A stretch of 64,000 nt of DNA from Kibdelosporangium philippinense. Its GTDB lineage: Bacteria > Actinomycetota > Actinomycetes > Mycobacteriales > Pseudonocardiaceae. The notes below the pieces were generated by a model. It did no database searches. It saw nothing but the letters and a program-made list of their open reading frames with translations, and was not told the DNA's origin. The stretch is from positions 124,001-188,000 of the forward strand of contig NZ_JAJVCN010000002.1 in the NCBI RefSeq assembly GCF_021390435.2, written 5' to 3'. Numbering within the stretch: the stretch's first letter is position 1; the number at the start of each line of letters is the position of its first letter. Made by a program: the position numbers and the translations under genes. Below are positions 25,812 to 33,728 of the stretch, one piece after another.

Positions 25812-27143
25812 ATGTCCTGGCAGGAAGACCTCAGGCAGCTTGATCAGGCGCTTGCGGAGGGGCGGATCCACGCCGACGACTACCGCAAACGCAGGGACCA
25901 GCTGCTCGCGACGGCGACGGGAGCGACGACGCCCCCTGCGGTCTCCGAGCCGGCCAGCAACCCGTTCCAGGCTCAGCAGCCGCCTGCCCAGCAACCGGCG
26001 AGCGATCCGTTCCAGGCGCAACAGCCGCCGAGCAACCCCTTCCCGGCGCAGCAGCCGCCCAGCAGCAATCCGTTCCCCGCTCAGCAGCCGCCGAGCAATC
26101 CGTTCCCGGCCCAGCAGCCGCCGAGCAACCCCTTCCCGGCCCAGCAGCCGCCTGAGGTCACCCAGGTCCACCAGCCGGGCCAGCAGCCGAGCAGCGGGCC
26201 GTTCCCGCAGGCTTTCCGCTGGGAGCCGACGAACGACTCGACCCAGGTCGTCGGCCAGCAGCAGGCGGGCAACCCGGATGTGACGCAGGTCGTCAGCTCA
26301 CAGTCCGGTGGTGGTAGCGAGGCCGAGCGCACCCAGGTCGTCCGGCCGGTACAGCCGCCCGGCATGCAGCACCAGGCGCCGTGGCAGTCCACGCCGCCGA
26401 ACCCCAACCAGGGTTCGCAGTGGGGCGTCGAGGACCAGCCGATGCCGTCGCTGCAGCCGACGTGGCTCGCGCAGGGGCCGGAGGTCTTCGCCGAGGACAC
26501 CAAGTCCAAGGGCGGCAAGACCGCGAAGATCCTTGTCGCTGTCGTGCTGGTGATCGGCCTCGCGGTCGGTGGCTACTTCATCTTCGCCGGCGGCTCGGAC
26601 AACAACGAGCCCGGCGCCATCACCCCGCCGCCAACGCCGACGCAGCCGCCGACCACGACGGTGAAGCCGAGGGACAATCTGTCCATCATGGATCTGCCCG
26701 GCAAGGTCCGTGAGGACTACAACCGGATCACGACCTGGACAGAAGCCCAGCAAGTGAAATTCCTCACCACCGACGAGCAGAAGATCATCACCGACGCCGG
26801 TGCGGGCAAGGCCCGGATGTCGGAGTCCGCCACCCCCGAGGACCTGCACCCGTCGATCTTCACCGTCGAGACGACGTCGGCCGAGACCGCGTCCGCGACC
26901 AAGGACAAGCTGGGCGAGCAGCAGCTGATCTACGGACTGACCGCGATCCCGAACCAGCCGACCGGTGTGCTCGCGGCCAAGATCGACAAGTCGGACAAGA
27001 CACCCGCGGTGATCCGCGCGCACTACGCGCACAAGGGCACCCTGGTGCGGATCCAGGTCACCGGTGACGACCTGGTCACCGTGACCGAGCTGTACAACGA
27101 CATCCTGGCCGAGCAGTTGAAGATCCTGGCCGCGAATGGCTGA
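25812..27143 (+). CDS. SHOCT-like single-pass membrane protein (paralogue B) with PQ-rich repeats
   Basis: 443 residues. It begins like paralogue A (MSWQEDLRQLDQALAEGRIH). It then has repeats of the unit SNPFPAQQPP (residues about 49-114) and T-Q-V-V motifs. One membrane helix (about 238-256, ILVAVVLVIGLAVGGYFIFA) and an extracytoplasmic domain of about 185 residues follow. The repeats could bind cytoplasmic partners or be phosphorylated at the Thr residues; that is inference. Its end overlaps the glycosyltransferase start by 8 bases, which argues for coordinated translation. Confidence 0.65.
   Translation: MSWQEDLRQLDQALAEGRIHADDYRKRRDQLLATATGATTPPAVSEPASNPFQAQQPPAQQPASDPFQAQQPPSNPFPAQQPPSSNPFPAQQPPSNPFPAQQPPSNPFPAQQPPEVTQVHQPGQQPSSGPFPQAFRWEPTNDSTQVVGQQQAGNPDVTQVVSSQSGGGSEAERTQVVRPVQPPGMQHQAPWQSTPPNPNQGSQWGVEDQPMPSLQPTWLAQGPEVFAEDTKSKGGKTAKILVAVVLVIGLAVGGYFIFAGGSDNNEPGAITPPPTPTQPPTTTVKPRDNLSIMDLPGKVREDYNRITTWTEAQQVKFLTTDEQKIITDAGAGKARMSESATPEDLHPSIFTVETTSAETASATKDKLGEQQLIYGLTAIPNQPTGVLAAKIDKSDKTPAVIRAHYAHKGTLVRIQVTGDDLVTVTELYNDILAEQLKILAANG
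25956..26153 (+). repeat. In-frame tandem repeats encoding SNPFPAQQPP units
   Basis: Six imperfect units of about 30 bases within the paralogue B gene encode SNPFQAQQPP/SNPFPAQQPP-type decapeptides. Units vary at third codon positions and one contains an extra Ser. The tract may change copy number by slippage without shifting frame. Confidence 0.85.
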
Positions 27144-29913
27144 CGAACCCAGCGCCATCGCGTCCACGGCGTGCACGGTCGTCGCGCGCAACTACCTTCC
27201 GTTCGCGCGCGTACTGGCGAAGTCGTTCCTGGAACACCATCCAGGCCACGAGTTCGTCGTACTCGTGACCGATGGCGTGCCAGGGGGCGAAACCGAGACC
27301 GGCTATCAGCTGGTCGGTCCGGAGCTGCTGGACATCGACGAGGCCGACTATCTGCGGATGGCGACCTCGTACACCGCCGCCGAACTGGCCAGCGCGGTGA
27401 AACCGTTGCTGCTACGCAGTTTGCTCACCCGTAGCGACGTTGTCGTGTACCTGCACCCGGACATCCAGGTCTACGCGCCGATGCCCGAGGTGGCCGCGCT
27501 CGCGGCGAGCGATGACATCGTGCTCACGCCACGGTTTTTCAGCCCGCTTCCGCGTGACGGCAAGCAACCGGAAGAGTCGGCGATTCTCGCCGAGGGCACG
27601 TTCGACCTCGGGTTCCTCGCGGTCGGCAAGGGCGCCAGCGGTTTCCTGGACTACTGGGCCGAGCGGCTGCGCCAGAACGCGATCATGAACGCGGGCGAGC
27701 AGATGTTCGCCGACCAGCGTTGGGTTGATCAGGTCCCGGCCCTGTTCAAGCACACCGTGCTGCGGGACGCGGGATTCAACGTCGCCTACTGGAACCTGCA
27801 CGAGAGACCGTTGAGCCGGAACGCGGACGGCGCGCTGCTCGCGGGCGAGATCCCTGTGCGGTTCTTCCACTTCGCAGGCTACCGGCCGGAGAACCCGTGG
27901 CTGTTGAGCAAGCATTGCGAGCTCAAGCCGCGGATCCGGCTCTCCGAGCACCCCGAGGTCGCCACGCTGTCCGCGGCATACCGGGAATCGTTGCTGGCCA
28001 ACGGATATCGCGAGTCCGTCCGCTACGGCTTCGACCAGCTGCCGGACGGCACGAAGCTGACCAAGCCGTTGCGCCGGATGTTCCGCGAGGCGTGGATAGA
28101 AGCCGAAGAGCCGGACGCTGAACACATGCGGTTCAAGCGGGCCATCACCGAGATCCCGCCGCACCCGTTCGGGACCGACGGCGGCGCCGGTTTCCAGCGC
28201 TGGCTGGCCACACCGAGCTCGCCGTCGGAAGAAGCAGCCGGAATGAACCGGCTGGTGATGGCGATCTGGAACAAACGCACCGACCTGCAGCGCGCGTTCC
28301 CGTCGCCGTGTGGGCTGGACGCGGCGGCATTCCGCCAGTGGTGCCGGACCTACGGCGTGCAGGAGGCCAAGCTCCCGAAGTGGGCGCTGCCCAAGGAACC
28401 TCGCGCGTTGCGCGCCCCAGTCGACGAGTTCGGCGTGAACATCGCCGGTTACCTGACCGCGGAACTGGGTCTCGGCGAGATGGGCCGGATCATCAGCAAG
28501 GTCGTCGAACAGGCCGGTGTCCCGCTGGTGTCGGTGGTCGAGGAACACTCGCTGGCCTGCAGCACCGCGCTGGACCTGCCGCCGACCGCTGGCAGGCCAC
28601 GGTTCCCGGTCACCATCATGGCGGTGAACGGCGACCAGACCGACCTGCTGATGTCCAGCTACCCGGAGATCGGCCACGAGCGCTACCGGATCGGCCTGTG
28701 GGCGTGGGAACTCGAGGACTTCCCGGCGTCGCAGCACGGCGGCTACGACTTCGTCGACGAGATCTGGACGGTCAGCGAGTTCTGCGCCAAGGCGTTCGCC
28801 AAACACACTTCGGTGCCGGTGAAGGTGATCCCGGTGCCTGTGCTGGATCCAGGTCTGCCACCGCGGCCGCCGCGTGCGTCCGGCAAACCGGTCCAGTTCT
28901 TCTTCGCCTTCGACTACAACAGCACTGGCCAGCGCAAAAACCCTTGGGGCGTGGTCAAAGCCTTCAAGAAGGCATTCGACGGCCGCACCGATGTCAAGCT
29001 GGTCATCAAGGCCACCAACGGTCAGCTGCACGCCGCCGCGGTGGAACGCTTGCTGCACGAGATCGGCGGCGACCCGCGGATCGAACTTCTCGAGCGGTAC
29101 CTCAGCGTTGCCGAGCTCAACAAGCTGTACGCCGACAGCGACGGATACGTGTCGTTGCACCGCAGCGAAGGTTTCGGGCTGACCGTCGCCGAGGCGATGA
29201 TGCGCGGAATGGCCGTCATCTCAACGGATTACTCCAGCACCACGGAGTTCTTCAACGCGGATGTCGGCTGGCCGATCCCGTACAAGATGGTCGAAGTGGG
29301 CAAGGGCTGGCCGCCGTATCAGGAGCACGCGCTGTGGGCGGATCCCGATCTCGACGCCGCCGCGGCCGCCATGCGGGAAATCGCCGACAACCCGACGGAA
29401 GCCGACCGGCGTGGCCGCGCCGCGCGGGAGTACGTGCTGCGCCACCGTTCGCCGGAGGCCGCCGCTTCCTGGGTGAAGATTCAGCTGCAGGAGGCGTACC
29501 GGCATTGGCGGACCGGCGAGTCTGAGCGGCCAACGCAGTCCTTGGCTGTGACCGATCCCGTGCTCCGGCCGCTGGCTGACGCGCGTGAAGCCGTTCGGTG
29601 GCGTGCCGAAACAAACGCCCCGTCACGCATGCCGCTCGCGCCCGCGTTACGTCGCATGGTCCTTCGCCTGATCGACCACTACGACGTGCACCAGCGCAAG
29701 GTCATGGGCGCGCTGACCGACGGCGTACAGACCGCGCTCGACCGGCTCAACCGCCGGTTCGTGGACACGACCGACGCGCAGAACATCCGGATCGATCTGC
29801 TGGAAAACCAGGTCTCCGACCGGATCGAGCAGCTGACCGAGCAGCTCGGCAAGGTGGAACGGATGCTGGACGAACGCCTCGCCCGCAGGGAGTCCGATGA
29901 TCACGGATCTTGA
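27136..29913 (+). CDS. Two-domain glycosyltransferase (GT-A-like plus GT-B/GT4)
   Basis: 925 residues. The N-terminal part (about 10-300) resembles a nucleotide-sugar transferase fold with an acidic motif DVVVYLHPDIQVYAP at about residue 100. After a linker, residues about 425-790 form a GT4-type domain beginning FGVNIAGYLTAELGLGEMGR. Its EX7E-type motif EGFGLTVAE is at about 677. A helical, probably coiled-coil C-terminus (about 840-925) closes it. Such bifunctional enzymes usually add two sugars to a lipid- or wall-linked glycan. It overlaps the upstream SHOCT gene and precedes an AlgX-like gene. Confidence 0.82.
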   Translation: MADEPSAIASTACTVVARNYLPFARVLAKSFLEHHPGHEFVVLVTDGVPGGETETGYQLVGPELLDIDEADYLRMATSYTAAELASAVKPLLLRSLLTRSDVVVYLHPDIQVYAPMPEVAALAASDDIVLTPRFFSPLPRDGKQPEESAILAEGTFDLGFLAVGKGASGFLDYWAERLRQNAIMNAGEQMFADQRWVDQVPALFKHTVLRDAGFNVAYWNLHERPLSRNADGALLAGEIPVRFFHFAGYRPENPWLLSKHCELKPRIRLSEHPEVATLSAAYRESLLANGYRESVRYGFDQLPDGTKLTKPLRRMFREAWIEAEEPDAEHMRFKRAITEIPPHPFGTDGGAGFQRWLATPSSPSEEAAGMNRLVMAIWNKRTDLQRAFPSPCGLDAAAFRQWCRTYGVQEAKLPKWALPKEPRALRAPVDEFGVNIAGYLTAELGLGEMGRIISKVVEQAGVPLVSVVEEHSLACSTALDLPPTAGRPRFPVTIMAVNGDQTDLLMSSYPEIGHERYRIGLWAWELEDFPASQHGGYDFVDEIWTVSEFCAKAFAKHTSVPVKVIPVPVLDPGLPPRPPRASGKPVQFFFAFDYNSTGQRKNPWGVVKAFKKAFDGRTDVKLVIKATNGQLHAAAVERLLHEIGGDPRIELLERYLSVAELNKLYADSDGYVSLHRSEGFGLTVAEAMMRGMAVISTDYSSTTEFFNADVGWPIPYKMVEVGKGWPPYQEHALWADPDLDAAAAAMREIADNPTEADRRGRAAREYVLRHRSPEAAASWVKIQLQEAYRHWRTGESERPTQSLAVTDPVLRPLADAREAVRWRAETNAPSRMPLAPALRRMVLRLIDHYDVHQRKVMGALTDGVQTALDRLNRRFVDTTDAQNIRIDLLENQVSDRIEQLTEQLGKVERMLDERLARRESDDHGS

Positions 29914-29939
29914 CCGCTTATTCGGGCTAGGGTGAGGAT

Positions 29940-31232
29940 ATGGCGCAATCGACGCTGCCTCCCGTGCACGAGGCGTGGCTGCCCCGCGAACACACCCTCT
30001 ACCGGCCACGGCATGGTGTTCGGCAGCTGACGGCGATCATTTGCGCCCTTGTTTTCTTCGGCCTTCCGGCCATTTCCTGGGTATTAGGTTTACGTCCGAC
30101 CGAAATAGAAAACCATCGGCTCGCGTCATTTCCGAACCCCGGTGACGGCTGGGCGTTCTTCACGAATTTCAACGGCTGGTCGAACGACCACCTGCCCTTC
30201 CGCAAGGAAGCGATCGACGCGGTGAACGGCATCAGCCGAGGTGTGTTCGGCGAACCACCGAACCTCGGTCGCAGCCCACAGTCCTCCGGCCCGGTCGCCG
30301 TGGTGCCCGGACCGCAAGGCAGCGACAAACGCCAGATCAACCCGGGTGTGACGGTCCCGCTGGCGATCGAGGGCAAAAACGGCTGGATGTACTACGGCGA
30401 CGACGTGGTCAGCCGCTGCAACCAGGCGCGGGACCTGCGTTCCACAATGGACTCCATCCGCAAGCTGCGGGAAGGCGTCGAAGCATCCGGCCGCAAGTTC
30501 GTGCTCGTGGTGGCGCCGGACAAGACGACGATCGTGCCGGAGAACCTGCCGAACACCTTCGCGGGCAAGGACTGCCTGCAGAAGGTGAACAACGAGCTCT
30601 GGCCGCTGCTCACCGCCGAGAAAGGCGTGCTCGACCTGCGCGGCGAGCTGCAGGCCAGAGGCCAGCAGCTCGGCAAACCGGTCTATCCGCCACTGGACGG
30701 CCACTGGTGGGACGAAGGCGGCCTGGTGATGACCCGCAGGCTGGCCGAGGCGATCCACCCGACCATCACCCGGAAATGGGTGACGCAGCCGGTCAAGGAG
30801 TACTCGATCGGGGCGGACACACCGCCGCTGATCGGCCTGACCGGGACAAACACGGGCTTCTCGTACTCGCTGAAGGCGGATGGCGAGCGGGACCAGACCC
30901 GTGACCTCTCACCGGAGTTCAGGACGCCGGTCCAGGTGGGGCACGCGACCGGGCAGGGGACCGTGACGGAGTCGGTGGGAATGCTCAGCGACTCGTTCAC
31001 CATCCGGGCCTTGCGTTATCTCGCGGCTTCGTTCGGTGACTTGACCGTGCTGCACTACGCGACGACGAAGGATGACAACGGCAAGGCCGCCGGGGAGATG
31101 CTGGCCCAGAACGATGTCGTGGCCGTGGAGATCGTCGAGCGGACGATCGCGTCCGGCAACAGCCAGGTGCTACAGCCCGAGGTGGTCGCGGGGATCGTGA
31201 AGGAACTGAAGGACCGGCCGATCCGCCGGTAG
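29940..31232 (+). CDS. AlgX/AlgJ-like SGNH acyltransferase
   Basis: 430 residues with one N-terminal membrane helix (about 30-52) and an extracytoplasmic SGNH-type domain. It shows the family blocks ENHRLASFP, NDHLPFRKE and GKNGWMYYGDD. The Asp/His dyad is in DGHWWDEGG (about residue 252) and the probable nucleophile Ser is in LSDSFT (about 348). AlgX/AlgJ proteins O-acetylate exopolysaccharides outside the membrane. Here it follows the glycosyltransferase by 26 bases, so it probably acetylates the glycan made by this locus. No MBOAT acetyl donor (AlgI-like) is in the window. Confidence 0.78.
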   Translation: MAQSTLPPVHEAWLPREHTLYRPRHGVRQLTAIICALVFFGLPAISWVLGLRPTEIENHRLASFPNPGDGWAFFTNFNGWSNDHLPFRKEAIDAVNGISRGVFGEPPNLGRSPQSSGPVAVVPGPQGSDKRQINPGVTVPLAIEGKNGWMYYGDDVVSRCNQARDLRSTMDSIRKLREGVEASGRKFVLVVAPDKTTIVPENLPNTFAGKDCLQKVNNELWPLLTAEKGVLDLRGELQARGQQLGKPVYPPLDGHWWDEGGLVMTRRLAEAIHPTITRKWVTQPVKEYSIGADTPPLIGLTGTNTGFSYSLKADGERDQTRDLSPEFRTPVQVGHATGQGTVTESVGMLSDSFTIRALRYLAASFGDLTVLHYATTKDDNGKAAGEMLAQNDVVAVEIVERTIASGNSQVLQPEVVAGIVKELKDRPIRR

Positions 31233-31257
31233 GCAAGGTGCGAGGACCAATGCCACG

Positions 31258-31309
31258 CCGTGAAGGCCACCTTCGCGGCATCTAACGCGCGTAAGGAGGC
31301 CCTCGCGCA
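31258..31309. repeat. Dispersed palindromic repeat, family R1, copy 1
   Basis: A dyad module GCCGTGAAGGCCACCTTCGC is followed by ATCTAACGC and a second module AAGGAGGCCCTCGC. Read on the other strand it aligns end to end with the in-coding copy at 59151-59203. It lies just after the AlgX-like gene. Confidence 0.7.
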
Positions 31310-31447
31310 TGCCAGGAACTTAAGGTTCGGAGTTCGATCGAGACTGTAGCCGGGGGCGGGCGGTTGACCTGCGATGATCTGTGGCTGGCGTGGGTGGGGT
31401 GTGGCCGCCCGGGCGAGGGGTGCGGGCATTGCGTGACGTTCAGGGGT

Positions 31448-31497
31448 GTGAGGGCCGAGTTGGGTGCGTTGAACGCCGTGAAGGTGGCCTTCACGGC
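31448..31497. repeat. Dispersed palindromic repeat, family R1, copy 2
   Basis: GTGAGGGCC, then a short linker with GCGTTGAACGCC, then GTGAAGGTGGCCTTCACGGC. Same order and length as the copy inside soxA, opposite orientation to copy 1. The right-hand module is a near-perfect palindrome. Confidence 0.7.
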
Positions 31498-31636
31498 AGT
31501 GCGTTCCGTGGTAGGTGGGGCTGGTGTGACATGTGTGACTGACGAGGCGAATTTCTGTCCTTAATGGACCTTGAGGTGCGCGGAAGCGGTCAGCCCGCGG
31601 ACTTGGTCAAGTTCCGGCATTTGCATCTAACGCGTC

Positions 31637-31683
31637 AAAGGAGGCCCTCGCGCGTCTAACGCCGCGAAGGTGACCTTCACGGC
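31637..31683. repeat. Dispersed palindromic repeat, family R1, copy 3
   Basis: AAAGGAGGCCCTCGCG, linker GCGTCTAACGCC, then GCGAAGGTGACCTTCACGGC. The left module is inverted relative to copy 2, so modules appear able to flip. The remaining DNA of 31233-31809 contains no gene I can support. Confidence 0.65.
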
Positions 31684-31809
31684 ACAACAGTCACCCGATT
31701 GGGGAGTGCTTGCGCGTGTCGGCGCGGTGTTACCCAGATCACACACTCAACCGGCGCAGCCTCGTAGGCGTCCAAAGAACGTAAGACCCACCACCCCGAC
31801 GGAGGCCTC

Positions 31810-31908
31810 ATGTGGGTTCATGTCGCGCTCGTGGCTCTGGTCACGGCGTTCTTTCTCGGCCGGTTAGTGCACGTGTTGCTCAAACGGCCCGGTAAGAACA
31901 AGGTCTAG
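31810..31908 (+). CDS. Very small single-pass membrane protein (32 aa)
   Basis: An ATG at 31810 behind a GGAGG site encodes 32 residues. One hydrophobic helix (VHVALVALVTAFFLG) is followed by a basic tail (LLKRPGKNKV). Start signal, amphipathic balance and positive-inside charge support a real membrane miniprotein. No relative is recognised. It ends four bases into the convergent gamma-glutamyltransferase-like gene. Confidence 0.5.
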   Translation: MWVHVALVALVTAFFLGRLVHVLLKRPGKNKV

Positions 31909-33695
31909 CGACCCACGGCATACCCTTGCATTCCACGTGGATTCGCGGCTGCGCGCAGCATGCCATCCGCCGGATCACGCGATACCGCTGACATCCGGCC
32001 CAATACCCAAGGGCCCGCGTCGGTCACCAGGTGACCGCGCTCTCGAAGCTCAGTCATCGCGGCCTCACCAATCCGTGACTCCACCACCAGCTCACCAGGT
32101 TGCCAGTAGCGCGGGAAAAACGAGCTCGGAAACGCGCCGGAATGCCAGTTCGGCGCGTCGATCGCTTCCTGCATATTCAGTCCGGCGCCGATGTGAGCAA
32201 GCCAGAAACACAGCTGCCATTGGTCTTGCTGGTCTCCGCCGGGTGTGCCGAACGCGAGTCGGGGCACGCCGTCCCGCAACGCCATCGAGGGCGAGAGGGT
32301 GATTCGTGGTCGGTGACCTGGGCACAGTGAGCTGGCGAAATGGTGTTCCAGGGTGAACATCTGGGCGCGTGAGCCGAGGCAGAAGCCCAATGACGGGATG
32401 GTCGGCGAGGACTGTAGCCAGCCGCCGGACGGGGTCGCCGAGATCATGTTCCCGGCCGCGTCCACCACATCGACGTGCACGGTGTCGCCGCGGACAACTC
32501 CGCTGTTGCCAACCGTCGGCTCGCCCAGTGCACCGGAAATCTCGTCTGCTGGCACGAAATACGGCACCGCGAACGCAGGAAGCCTGGGTGGTTGGCCGCC
32601 GGGTGAGCCTGGACGCAGTTCGTACGAGGCCTGCTCTGTCACGAGCGAACGCCGGTTGGCGGCGTATTCCTCGGACAACAACGCGGTCAACGGCACGTCT
32701 GGGCAGTCGCCGTACCAGGCTTCCCGGTCGGCGAAGGCCAGTTTGGCGCATTCGATCGCGAGGTGGATGGTCTCCGCGGTGGGTATACCGTCTATATAGG
32801 ACAGTCGGTCGGTGAAGCCGTCCAGTAGACGCAACTGTTGCGCCAGGACCGGTCCTTGGGTCCAGGCGCAGCACTTGACCAGCGTCCACGGGCCGAAGTC
32901 CACTGTGAGCGCGTCCTCGTAGGACGCTTGCCAGCTCGCCATGTCCTGGCCGGTCAGGACTCCTGCGTGGTCGCGTCCGGAGTCGTCACGGAAGGTGTTG
33001 CGCGCGAAGGAATCGATCTCTTCCGCGACGAAACCTTGGTACCAGGCGCGCCGGGCGGCCTCGATTTGCGCGTCCCGGTCCGTGCCCGCGCTTTCGGCTT
33101 CGGCCAACAAGCGTTCCCAGGTGTCGGCGAGCGCCGGGTTGCAGAAGCGCGAGCCTGCGGCGGGCGAGCGACCGTCGGGCAGCCAGAGTGCGGCGGAGCT
33201 GGGCCAATGGTCCTTGAACAGGTCGGCGACCGCGTCGATTGTTTCCGGAATCCTTGGCACGATGGGGAATCCGTGCCGGGCGTAGCCGATTGCCCGGTCG
33301 AGCACGTCCCGCAAACGTTTGGTTCCGTAGTCACGCAACAGGATCAGCCAGCCATCCCACGCGCCGGGGACGGTCGCGGCCAGCAATCCGCTGCCAGGAA
33401 CGAGTTCCAAGCCGAGGTCACGGTAGTGCTCGATGGTCGCTGCCGCTGGCGCCACGCCCTGGCCGCACAACACGCGCGGCCGTGGCTCCCCCGCGGCTTG
33501 GAACACCGCGGGCACTTCGCCGCCGGGGCCGTTCAGGTGCGGTTCAACAACCTGCAGCACGAAACCCGCGGCGACCGCGGCGTCGAACGCGTTGCCGCCG
33601 TCCTCCAGCATCGCCATTCCCGCCGCGGAGGCCAGCCAGTGGGTGGAGGCGACCATCCCGTGTGTACCGGCCAGCTCGGGGCGAGTCGTGAACAT
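31905..33695 (-). CDS. Gamma-glutamyltransferase family protein
   Basis: 596 residues of the Ntn-hydrolase GGT family: an N-terminal MVASTHWLASAAGMAMLEDG block, LNGPGGEVP, and the probable autoprocessing/nucleophile Thr at about 405 in GDTVHVDVVDAAGN, followed by PSGGWLQSSP. No signal peptide is visible, unlike classical GGT, so it is probably cytoplasmic. The exact substrate (glutathione, gamma-glutamyl amines or an acyl compound) is unknown. A standalone gene next to UDP-glucose dehydrogenase. Confidence 0.88.
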   Translation of the reverse strand: MFTTRPELAGTHGMVASTHWLASAAGMAMLEDGGNAFDAAVAAGFVLQVVEPHLNGPGGEVPAVFQAAGEPRPRVLCGQGVAPAAATIEHYRDLGLELVPGSGLLAATVPGAWDGWLILLRDYGTKRLRDVLDRAIGYARHGFPIVPRIPETIDAVADLFKDHWPSSAALWLPDGRSPAAGSRFCNPALADTWERLLAEAESAGTDRDAQIEAARRAWYQGFVAEEIDSFARNTFRDDSGRDHAGVLTGQDMASWQASYEDALTVDFGPWTLVKCCAWTQGPVLAQQLRLLDGFTDRLSYIDGIPTAETIHLAIECAKLAFADREAWYGDCPDVPLTALLSEEYAANRRSLVTEQASYELRPGSPGGQPPRLPAFAVPYFVPADEISGALGEPTVGNSGVVRGDTVHVDVVDAAGNMISATPSGGWLQSSPTIPSLGFCLGSRAQMFTLEHHFASSLCPGHRPRITLSPSMALRDGVPRLAFGTPGGDQQDQWQLCFWLAHIGAGLNMQEAIDAPNWHSGAFPSSFFPRYWQPGELVVESRIGEAAMTELRERGHLVTDAGPWVLGRMSAVSRDPADGMLRAAANPRGMQGYAVGR

Positions 33696-33728
33696 AGCTC
33701 ATCATTTAAGTCACGCGGTTCGATCGAT

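Noticed and set aside
25956-26153. Regular repeats considered as a CRISPR array
   Set aside because: Units are contiguous, without spacers, and are in-frame codons of a membrane protein.
24973-26283. A 436-codon plus-strand frame bridging the two SHOCT genes
   Set aside because: It is an out-of-frame shadow of both paralogues with Arg/Ser low complexity; the paralogues share start, membrane helix and layout in the other frame.
27412-29160. A 582-codon open frame on the minus strand
   Set aside because: Antisense to the two-domain glycosyltransferase; composition shadows the opposite strand.
31364-31564. A 66-codon frame in the spacer
   Set aside because: Half of it is the R1 repeat read as protein (NAVKVAFTAV), with no ribosome-binding site and no family similarity.
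31233-31809. An insertion sequence or transposase remnant in the repeat-rich spacer
   Set aside because: Only short palindromic modules are present; no transposase-like frame, terminal inverted repeats or target duplications were found.
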